Assembly: GCA_011799875.1 (NCBI GenBank) | Contig: CM022301.1 | Span: 87,997,667-88,061,666, forward strand | From: Thinopyrum elongatum | Lineage: Eukaryota; Streptophyta; Magnoliopsida; Poales; Poaceae | Direction of reading: 5' to 3' | Length of the DNA: 64,000 bases | Shown: one piece after another, positions 56,387 through 64,000 of the stretch | Layout of the letters: each line of letters starts with the position of its first letter | How positions within the stretch are numbered: the first letter of the stretch is position 1 | Position numbers and translations under genes: made by a program | The notes under the pieces: model-generated | The model's input: the letters and a program-made list of their open reading frames with translations, nothing else | The model's database searches: none | Told to the model about the DNA's origin: nothing

Positions 56387-57979
56387 TGAAAGGATCGAGA
56401 AGAGGTGTCTAGAGGGGGGGTGATTAGACCCTCAACAAAGAAAAGTAGCAGTTTTTAAGTTCTTCAAGTTAAGGTGGAGTTTTAGCACAAGTTTAAACAT
56501 TCACAATACATTTCAAGCAAGCATGGCAAGAGTATATGAGCAGTGGAAAGTAAAGCATGCAACTTGCAAGAATGTAAAGGGATGGGATTGGAGTGTGCAA
56601 ACGCAATTGGAGACACGGAGATTTTTGGCGTGCTTCCGATAGGTGGTGCTATCGTACATCCACGTTGGTGGAGACTTCAACCCACGAAGGGTAACGGTTG
56701 CGCGAGTCCACGGAGGGCTCCACCCATGAAGGGTCCACGAAGAAGCAGCCTTGTCTATCCCACCATGGCCATCGCCCACGAAGGACTTGCCTCACTTGGG
56801 TAGATCTTCACGAAGTAGGCGATCTCCTTGCCCTTACAAACTCCTTGGTTCAACTCCACAATCTTGACGGAGGCTCCCAAGTAACACCTAACCAATCTAG
56901 GAGACACCACTCTCCAAAAGGTAATAGATGGTGTGTTGATGATGAACTCCTTGCTCTTGTGCTTCAAATGATAGTCTCCCCAACACTCAACTCTCTCTCA
57001 CAGATTTGGATATTGTGGAAAGATGAATTGAGTGGAAAGCAACTTGGGGAAGGCTAGAGATCAAGATTCTAGTGGTTGGATTCGAATTTCTTGGTCTCAA
57101 CACATGAGTAGGTGGTTCTCTCTCAGAAAATGAGTAGTGGAAGTGTAGGCACGTTCTGATGGCTCTCTCACAAATGGAGAAGGGGGTGGAGGAGTATTTA
57201 TAGCCTCCACACAAAATCTAACCGTTACACACAATTTACCAAACTCGGTGGGACCGAATAGTGAAACTCGGTCAGACCGATTCAGTTCAAAATGTGAACG
57301 TTAGGATTTTCGGTGGGACCGACAAGGTCAACTCGGTGGGACCGATGTGCTAGGGTTAGGGTAAAACCTCATCTCGGTTTGACCGATTACACAAACTCGG
57401 TGAGACCGATTTTAGTAATAAGCAAATAGAGAGTTGGCCAAGCAAACTCGGTGGGGCCGACTACCTATTTCGGTGAGACCGAAATAATTGCAGTAGGCAA
57501 CAGAGAATTTGCAAGCCCATCTTGGTGAGACCGAGATCCCATCGGTAAGACCGAACTGATTAGGGTTTCTGGCATTGGCTATGTCAAGTGAACTCGGTGG
57601 CGCCGGATAGATCAAATCGGTGGGGCCGAGTTTGACTTTTGGTTTAGGACATATGTGGAAATGAGAAAGTGGTTGAGGGCTTTTGGAGCATATCACTAAG
57701 CATTTTGAGCAAGCAAGCCATTAAGCAACACCTCATCCCCTTTTAATAGTATTGGCTTTCCTATGGACTCAATGTGATCTTGGATCACTAAAAATGAAAA
57801 TGTAGAGTCTTGAGCTTTTGCCAATATGTGTCCTTGGCATATTGAAGGGGTTCCACATCCTCTTGTCCTGCCACTCCACTGTTGAACTCATCTGAAATAT
57901 ACTAGATGAAGGTATTAGTCCAACAAGAGATATGTTGACATTAATTACCAAAATCACCCAGGGAGCACTTGTGCTTTCA
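56387..57979. mobile_element. Element F: solo LTR of a related Sirevirus-type element
   Basis: 1593 bp, TGAAAGGATCGAGAAGAGG...GTGCTTTCA, flanked by GGTGG (56382-56386 and 57980-57984). There is no internal region and no second LTR, so it arose by recombination between two LTRs. Same terminal hexamers as E's LTR but otherwise different sequence. It contains a different palindrome family (57240-57625). Confidence 0.88.
57240..57625. repeat. Palindrome array in solo LTR F
   Basis: About twelve copies of the imperfect palindrome (T)CGGTNNNRCCGA, for example TCGGTGGGACCGA, TCGGTCAGACCGA, TCGGTTTGACCGA and TCGGTGAGACCGA, spaced roughly 20-45 bp apart. Confidence 0.85.
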
Positions 57980-57984
57980 GGTGG

Positions 57985-58649
57985 GAATGAACCCAAGCCC
58001 CCCCACGCCTCACCTCTTCGGGACCGGAAACCGCAAACCCCGTGCGCACGGGCTAAGTGAACCCCGTGCGCACGGGGGTCCCATGTGCATGGTACAGAGC
58101 CTGTGGGCACGGGGGGTCCCGTGCGCACGGTACAAGCCCATGGACACGGGGTACTCAGGAATTTTGACCAAAGGTATTTTTGAAGGTATGGCTGAGTGTC
58201 AACTCTTACCAAGCCTTTTCAAAACATCTCGGTCTATGTTCCTGAATACGTCATGAGAGATTACCTATCACTATGAGAAGGGACTATATGGAGCACTTGT
58301 ACAAGAAGAGAAATAAGGACACACAGCACCACAAAATATAGAGAAAAATAGAGGAAAGCCAAACACACCACACACAAGAAAACGGACACAACCCTCAAAG
58401 GAGGGCAGTGGCCGAGGCCACCATGTTTGAGTTTTTTTGGTATGGCACCGCGAAGATATGAACCTTGGGCCCAAGACCAACACTCATCTTTGAAGCACAA
58501 GTGCCACCTACAAGTGGCTAATGTGAAAGATTTTGTTCGATTTATACACTTCTAGGATAAGATAACTCATGAGTTGAGCTAGCTCTCCCTAGACATGTGC
58601 CTACATCTAAGTAGGATATTATATGAGTATGTGTGCATGAGCAAGAATT
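57985..58649. other. Element E spacer after RNase H, with palindrome cluster 3
   Basis: Non-coding. Copies of CCCCGTGCGCACGGG and variants at 58036-58155 include the phrase GGTCCCGTGCGCACGGTACA, shared with cluster 2. No gene. Confidence 0.65.
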
Positions 58650-59123
58650 TCAACCCAAGTTACTTATATCCACGATATTTAGCTCATGCCTTAACTCGTG
58701 GAATCTTGCTTCTTCAAGTGGCTTGGTGAAGATATCGGCTAGTTGATTCTCGGTGTTGACATGGAGTAGTTCAATGTTTCCTTTGGCCACATGATCCCTA
58801 ATGAAGTGATGACGAATCTCAATATGCTTGGTCTTGCTGTGTTGAACTGGATTCTCGGCGATCTTGATTGCACTTTCATTGTCGCACCAAAGAGGCACTT
58901 TGTCACATTTGACACCATAATCCATCAAAGTTTGCCTCATCCATAATAACTGAGCACAACAACTTCCGGCGGCAATGTACTCGGCTTCGGCCGTAGAGAG
59001 GGATATACAATTTTGCTTCTTTGAAGACCAACTTACCAAAGATCTCCCTAGGAATTGACATGAATCGGAAGTGGACTTGCGGTCAACCTTGTCTCTGGCC
59101 CAATCCGAATCCGAGTATCCCAT
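58650..59123 (-). pseudogene. Element E RNase H
   Basis: Copia RNase H, 157 codons. YSDSDWARDKVDRKSTSD, the Glu-containing STAEAEYIAAGSC, WCDNESAIKIAENPV and HIEIRHHFIRDHV give the D-E-D residues. It ends with LADIFTKPL, the usual C-terminus of Copia pol. A stop or frameshift between 59124 and 59238 separates it from RT. The enzyme would remove RNA from the DNA hybrid. Confidence 0.9.
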
Positions 59124-59987
59124 TAACTCAAAATATGATCCTTTGGGATACTAAAGGCCCAAGTTTGGGGTATGAACCAAATATTGAAGGATTCTTTTCA
59201 CTACCGAATAGTGGCTCTCCTTAGGAGCGGACTGAAATCATGCACACATACACACACTCAACATAATATCCAGTCTAGATGCACAAAGGTAAAGCAAGGA
59301 ACCGATCATGGAGCGATATACCTTTTGATCCACTTCTTTACCATTGGGATCAAGATGAAGTTGGCCATTTGTGGGCATGGGTGTCTTCATTAGCTTGACA
59401 TCTTGCATTTTGAACCTCTTGAGCATGTCTTGAATATAAAGAGATTGGTTGATGAAGGTTCCTCCTCTCAGTTGCTTTACTTGAAAACCGAGGAAGAACT
59501 TCAACTCTCCCATCATGCTCATAGCAAATTCCTTAGTCATAAGATTCTCAAACTCAACGTTAATAGCATGGTTAGTGGACCCAAAGATAATATCATCAAC
59601 ATATATTTGGAAAACAAACAACTCTCCTTTTACCCTCTTTGTGAAGAGAGTGGAATCTATTACCCCAATCTGGAACCCCTTCTCGCTTAGGAACGCCGTA
59701 AGGTGATCATACCAAGCACGAGGTGCTTGTTTGAGTCCATAAAGCGCCTCATGGAGTTCATAAACATGAGAGGGGTGACCGGGGTCTTCGAAACTGGGAG
59801 GTTGCTTGACATACACCAACTCCTTAAGAGGACCATTAAGAAATGCACTCTTCACATCCATTTGATATAATTTAAAATCATGATGAGAGGCATAAGCAAG
59901 CAAGATGCGAATGGATTCAAGACGGGCAACGGGGGCAAAAGTTTCACCAAAGTTCAAACCTTCAACTTGGGTGAAACCTTGTGCCAC
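59124..59987 (-). pseudogene. Element E reverse transcriptase, main part
   Basis: Starts [20 protein letters not shown] (usually ARLVAQGF). Contains [25 protein letters not shown] and the catalytic [10 protein letters not shown], then [13 protein letters not shown] and [15 protein letters not shown]. The palm motifs are intact. The frame ends near 59238. Upstream it joins the N-terminal part at a TGA (60042-60044), where a Trp is usual, suggesting a G-to-A change. Confidence 0.92.
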
Positions 59988-60044
59988 TAACCTTGCCTTG
60001 TTCCTTATTACTTGTCCATGTTCATCTTGTTTGTTCTTGAAGAT

Positions 60045-60686
60045 TCACTTTGTTCCAATGACATTATGATGCTCTTTGGATCTTTCCACAAGGGTCCATA
60101 CTTTGTTGCGGGTGAAGTTGTTGAGTTCTTCATGCATGGCATCTATCCAATCCAGATTGTCAAGTGCATCTTCTACCTTAAGGGGCTCAACACAAGAGAC
60201 AAACGAGTGATGCTCACAAAAGTTTGCCAAACGTCTACGAGTAGTTACCCCCTTTTTGATGCTTCCATAGATGTTCTCGGTGAGATGTTGAAGATGCTTT
60301 AGCTTGGCGGCCACTTTTTGCTCTTTGATTGCAAGCTCTTCTTCACTTGGTTTTGGACTTGATGAAGAAGCTTGTCCTTGAGATTGTTTTAGCCTTGGAG
60401 ACACCCTTCTCTTCGCAACCACAAGTTCTTGCTCATTGGGAAGTGACGATGATGAAGAAACTTGTGGTTGGGGTTGATCTTGATCTTGATCACGAGCTTG
60501 AGCTTGATCTTGAGCCTCAATAATTGGTTCTTCACCATTTGAATGAGCTTGCCCTTGATCTTGCTCGGGAATATGAGGGACTTGATCTTGTTCTTGGATA
60601 GGTTCATGATCTCCCGTAGCATCTTGTACAAGAGGTGCCGGTGATGATTTCCCTTGTGATGACTCCACAAGAGGGGCTCTTACTCC
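60045..60686 (-). pseudogene. Element E integrase-RT linker and RT N-terminus
   Basis: The Gln/Asp-rich linker (about 60668-60400) is low-complexity, with many DQ-type repeats. Then NIYGSIKKGVTTRRRLANFC, LDNLDWIDAMHEELNNFTRN and KVWTLVER form the start of RT. A TAA near 60684 closes the integrase frame just upstream. No catalytic residue lies in this part. Confidence 0.82.
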
Positions 60687-61259
60687 TTATTCTTCTACTT
60701 GGACTTGGGGTGTTTCTTGTGGAAGAATGTGGCCTATCCCCATCGTCCTTATAGCTTGTGAAGGAGCCTCATCACCTACAACACTAGGAACAATTTGCTC
60801 CACACGGGAGCCGTTATCTTCATCAAACTCCACATTTACCGTTTCCTCAATGCATCTGGAGAATTTATTGAGAACTCGGTAGGCATGTGAGTTTGATGCA
60901 TATTCAACAAATATGCCCTCATAAGTTCTAGACTCAAACTTAGCTAACCGGGAATTCTTGTTTAGAATGAAATGCTTACAACTGAATACCCGAAAGTATT
61001 TGACGTTAGGCTTTCTCCCGATTAGGAGTTCATATGGGGTCTTGTTCTTGAGCTTGCGAAGATAAAGCCGGTTTGAAGCATGACACGCGGTGTTGATGGC
61101 TTCGGCCCAAAGCTTGTATGGAGACTTGTACTCATCAAGCATGGTCCTAGCCATCTCAATATGAGTCCGATTCTTCCTCTCCACAACACCATTTTGTTGG
61201 AGAGTATATGGCGCGGCATATTGATGCTTTATCCCCTCTTCACTCAAGAATTCATCCAT
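60687..61259 (-). pseudogene. Element E integrase C-terminal half
   Basis: Begins MDEFLSEEGIKHQYAAPYT. The third catalytic residue is in NGVVERKNRTHIEMARTML. LWAEAINTACHASNRLYLR and YELLIGRKPNVKYFRVF follow, then the Copia-specific extension. The preceding frame is the same but for a TGA at 61320-61322 (after KEAQ). SDNGTEFKNYT, with the second catalytic Asp, lies between the two pieces. Confidence 0.9.
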
Positions 61260-61322
61260 CGTGTAGTTCTTGAACTCGGTGCCATTGTCACTTCTAATTG
61301 CCTTGATCTCACAATTATGTTG

Positions 61323-62072
61323 TCATTGAGCTTCTTTGGCAAAGGTGATGAAGGTTTCTTTAGTTTCATCTTTGGTCTTGAGAAAGAACACCCAAGTATA
61401 TCTTGTGAAGTCATCAACAATGACAAGGCAATACCATCTCCCTCCCAAACTATCATAAGTTGGAGGCCCAAAAAGATCCAAATGGATAAGCTCAAGGGGC
61501 CTCAAGGTGGTGATGATAGTCTTCACTTTATGAGCTTTTTCATGTAGCTTTTCGGCAATGCAAGCACAACAAGGACGATCTTTGGAAAAAGACACATTGG
61601 TTAGTCCAAGGATGTGCTCCCCCTTTAAGAGAGCTTGTAAATTTCTCATGCCAACGTGGGCTAGCCGTCGATGCCATAGCCACCCCACGTCGGCCTTGGC
61701 CATTAGGCATGTTGCAAGATGAGTTTTCTCTTTTGAGAAATCAACCACGTAAAGGTTGTCTTCAACATGCCCAACAAAGACCACTTTGAGATTGCTTCTC
61801 TTAAATACGGTCACATGGAATTCACCGAAATGAGAATCATAACCGGCACGTGCCAATTGAATAGTTGAAAGTAAATTGTAGTGAAGGGATTGGGCAAGCA
61901 TGACATTTGAAAGTGAGGAATCATTAGAGATTACCACCTTGCCCAAACCCAATATCTTGCCCTTGCTATTGTCACCAAAAGAGATGTTCGAAGAGGCCTT
62001 GAGTGAATCAACGAACTCCACAAGCATCTCCCTTTCTCCGGTCATATGATAGGTGCATCCACTATTGATCAC
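61323..62072 (-). pseudogene. Element E protease and integrase N-terminal half
   Basis: The protease motif reads WVINSGCTYHMTGE. The catalytic Asp of Copia proteases (DSG) is Asn here, which alone would inactivate it. SLHYNLLSTIQLARAGYD follows. The integrase zinc region is WLWHRRLAHVGMRNLQ...CCACIAEK, and the first catalytic residue is in LIHLDLFGPPTY. Two stops separate it from gag upstream (62075-62111), and a TGA ends it at 61320. Confidence 0.9.
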
Positions 62073-62108
62073 CCATTGTTTTCCACCGGAGATATAGTCC
62101 TACAAGAA

Positions 62109-64000
62109 TCAAGCTTTGGTTATAGGTACCCATTTTGCAATGGGTCCTGGAGAGTTAGCAACAAGGGTCTTAGGAACCCAAATAGTCCAAGCATAATCAT
62201 CATAGTTAGTCGCAATAAATTTTGCAAATGTATAGCCATCATCTCCTCTCATGAGGACATAAGATGGATTGTTCTTGCCAGCAAAATCCTTGGGAATGGC
62301 CTTGTCCCTAGTGACCTTGCCACTCCCAACAACCCCTTTTTCCTTCTCCTTCTCCTTGTGCCCTTCTTGCACAAACACTACCTTTTGGGGAGGGAAAGGA
62401 GTCGGACCGATCTTCTTCTTGTTCTTCTTCTTCTTGTTCTTACCATTCTTGGATGCGGGATCAAACCCAAGTCCCTCCTTGGCAACACACTCCTTTTGGT
62501 TACTCAAGAGGTCATTAAGGTTTTTCTCCCCTTGGATGCATGATACAAGCCCTTTCTCAAATTGGGCCTTCAACTTCTTATTCTCCTCTTGGAGAGAGGT
62601 GCAATCATGAACAAAGTTAGCCGTACAAGAATCATCATTTAAATCCATATGAGGTACGGAAGTGAGAGCCTTAATGGTTGTAGCTTTAAGTTGAGCATAA
62701 GACTCGGTGAGGGCAATGAGGTCGCCTTTGACAACCTTGGAGCTAGTCACAAGGAACTCATGTTCCTCAACAAGTCTCGTGTGATCAACTAGAAGCTTTT
62801 CAACCCTAACATTAAGAGCATCTTTGTTCTCAAGAGCAAGTTGCAAAGCATCATTGGTTTTAACAAGGTCAATTTGATGAACCGACAAGGCTTCCTCAAG
62901 TGATGCTCTCATGACACTCTCTTCATTTAGTTCGTGCTCGAGGAGTTTGACTCTCTCTTTTTCCTCTATGAGGAGGTTTTCAACGTTCTCAATAAAGTCA
63001 TCGCATTCGGCGAGTGACTTAAGGAGATCGCCAAAACGAGCACGAGCTTCACCATGAAGAGTTTTCATGAAAGCCATCAAGGATTCCTCATCATTATCCA
63101 TGCCCTCATCACACTCATCCTCCACTATCTCACATGAGACATTGGGAGTGTAGATGGCAGGTTTTTTTGATTTGGACTTTGTTTTTACCTCTTTGGCCAT
63201 AAGGCACTGATGAGAGAAAGGCTTGTCCTCGTTTGTAGAGTCGAAGAGGCCGGTGGTGGAGGAGGAGGTAGTGGCATGCATGGCAATGGCGGCCGTGCCC
63301 ACTTGGTCATCATCACTGTCATCTTCATCTCCGGACATGTATTCCTCATGAACAAAAGCCTTGTCATCGTTCCTCTTTGCAAACTTGGTGAACTTCTTCT
63401 TCTTGAGCACAAGCTTCTCGGACTTGTCTTCACATCTCTCATACGGACAATCATGCACAAAGTGTCTTGGGCTATCACAATTGTAGCATTTCCTTCGTCT
63501 AAACGATCTTCCTTGAAGATTCTGCCCTTTGTTTGCCATGGTCCCGGAGTACTTTTTGACTAAAAGAGCCAAGTCTTCCGCAAAGTCATTTGCCGGGCAA
63601 GAGGTGTCACCATCTTCCTCACATATCTCTTCACTCACTTCTTCATCCCTTGAGGGTTGGCTCATCACTTTCTTGGCCTTCAAGGCAAGATTGGAGTTCT
63701 TGGTTGCTTGAGCAATTGCAAAGGTCTTCTTGGACTTGGTCTCCAAAAGAACATGAGTGGAGAAAGTGGAGACAACTTGAGCCGTGGTCAACTTGTGATA
63801 ATCCAGACGTTGATGTATCATCATGACCATGGTGTGTTCCGTGAGAACCATAGCATCTATGAACTTGTCCTTGATGAGATCATCATTTGCCCAAGTGCAC
63901 CCAAAGGTTCTCAAGTTGAGCACAAGGGACTTTAGCCTTCGGTAAACCTCTTCCGCGAACTCGCCCTCATTCCTCACAAAGAGATTGACTTCTTGCTTGA
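62109..64000 (-). CDS. Element E gag, 5' end beyond window
   Basis: Open from the window edge, reading QEVNLFVRNEGEFAEEVY into the gag core (LVLNLRTFGCTWANDDLI, LDYHKLTTAQVVSTF) of the Copia UBN2 type. The zinc knuckle CYNCDSPRHFVHDC (about 63488-63446) has complete CCHC spacing. A long acidic and coiled-coil region follows (LLIEEKERVKLLEHELNEES), then Lys-rich GKNKKKKNKKK and FPPQKVVFVQEG. It is more than 620 codons without a stop, the best-preserved gag in the window. Large gag with a coiled-coil extension is usual for Sireviruses. It packages the element RNA. Confidence 0.9.
   Translation of the reverse strand, partial: KQEVNLFVRNEGEFAEEVYRRLKSLVLNLRTFGCTWANDDLIKDKFIDAMVLTEHTMVMMIHQRLDYHKLTTAQVVSTFSTHVLLETKSKKTFAIAQATKNSNLALKAKKVMSQPSRDEEVSEEICEEDGDTSCPANDFAEDLALLVKKYSGTMANKGQNLQGRSFRRRKCYNCDSPRHFVHDCPYERCEDKSEKLVLKKKKFTKFAKRNDDKAFVHEEYMSGDEDDSDDDQVGTAAIAMHATTSSSTTGLFDSTNEDKPFSHQCLMAKEVKTKSKSKKPAIYTPNVSCEIVEDECDEGMDNDEESLMAFMKTLHGEARARFGDLLKSLAECDDFIENVENLLIEEKERVKLLEHELNEESVMRASLEEALSVHQIDLVKTNDALQLALENKDALNVRVEKLLVDHTRLVEEHEFLVTSSKVVKGDLIALTESYAQLKATTIKALTSVPHMDLNDDSCTANFVHDCTSLQEENKKLKAQFEKGLVSCIQGEKNLNDLLSNQKECVAKEGLGFDPASKNGKNKKKKNKKKIGPTPFPPQKVVFVQEGHKEKEKEKGVVGSGKVTRDKAIPKDFAGKNNPSYVLMRGDDGYTFAKFIATNYDDYAWTIWVPKTLVANSPGPIAKWVPITKA

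Larger units (their letters stand above)
52462..64000 (-). mobile_element. Element E: Sirevirus-type Copia (Maximus-like), 5' end outside window
   Basis: The 3' LTR at 52462-53737 is TGAAAGG...CTTTCA. Reading leftwards on the minus strand from the window end, the order is gag (64000-62109), protease, integrase, RT and RNase H (to 58650), a long spacer, an env-like ORF (about 55840-54272), several polypurine tracts and the 3' LTR. Copia pol followed by an extra 3' ORF and repeated polypurine tracts is the Sirevirus plan. The family name Maximus is a guess from the LTR start. The spacer is interrupted by solo LTR F. Coding regions have several nonsense codons, so the copy is inactive. Confidence 0.88.

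Noticed and set aside
53212..58155. Possible CRISPR array from regularly repeated GTGCGCAC units
   Set aside because: The repeats are short palindromes with irregular spacing, in a plant retrotransposon. There are no spacers of constant length and no cas genes.

Overview
The window is repeat-dense plant nuclear DNA. The retrotransposon families (an Angela/BARE-type Copia, Athila-type Gypsy elements with tRNA-Asp-like primer sites, a Tat-lineage Gypsy, a Sirevirus-type Copia) and the depth of nesting point to a large-genome Triticeae grass (wheat, Aegilops, barley group). This is inference from element types, not a database result. I see no intact ordinary host gene, no tRNA or rRNA, and no CRISPR. 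Almost every base can be assigned to a mobile element, and most boundaries are fixed by target-site duplications (TSDs) read directly from the sequence.

Layout. (1) 222-9522: a non-autonomous Helitron on the minus strand, with an A|TC start, a CTAG|T end and a terminal hairpin. It carries broken, same-orientation exons of several host genes, including two adjacent exons of delta-1-pyrroline-5-carboxylate dehydrogenase (ALDH12), and a 440-bp Tourist/Harbinger-like MITE flanked by TAA. (2) 9523-11764: old intergenic DNA with diverged direct repeats. (3) 11765-52367: Athila-type Gypsy element A (minus, TSD GCGCA), split by two insertions: an Angela-like Copia at 13897-21797 (TSD CTTAT) and a second Athila-type element C at 27195-49962 (TSD GATAT). 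C is itself split by Tat-lineage Gypsy D at 28634-41788 (TSD CTTAT). (4) 52462 to the window end: 3' LTR and internal region of Sirevirus-like Copia E (minus; its 5' LTR lies outside), interrupted by solo LTR F at 56387-57979 (TSD GGTGG).

How the parts work. All coding capacity belongs to retrotransposon gag, protease, integrase, reverse transcriptase and RNase H genes, nearly all with nonsense codons or frameshifts. A keeps reverse transcriptase and integrase but has only a small remnant downstream. C keeps gag, protease and an Athila ORF1-like gene but has no reverse transcriptase or integrase. They share primer-site and polypurine-tract sequences, so C looks like a non-autonomous partner.

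The most striking feature is in D. Antisense to its gag-pol, between integrase and the 3' LTR, lies a gene of four exons with GT-AG introns in consistent phase. It encodes about 1236 residues with no stop codon, and has a TATA-like box and a plausible leader. D's pol carries nonsense codons, but this antisense gene is open throughout. Second in interest are clusters of imperfect palindromes in E and F (cores CCGTGCGCACGG and CGGTNNNRCCG), which in E lie both in the LTR and around the start of the env-like gene.
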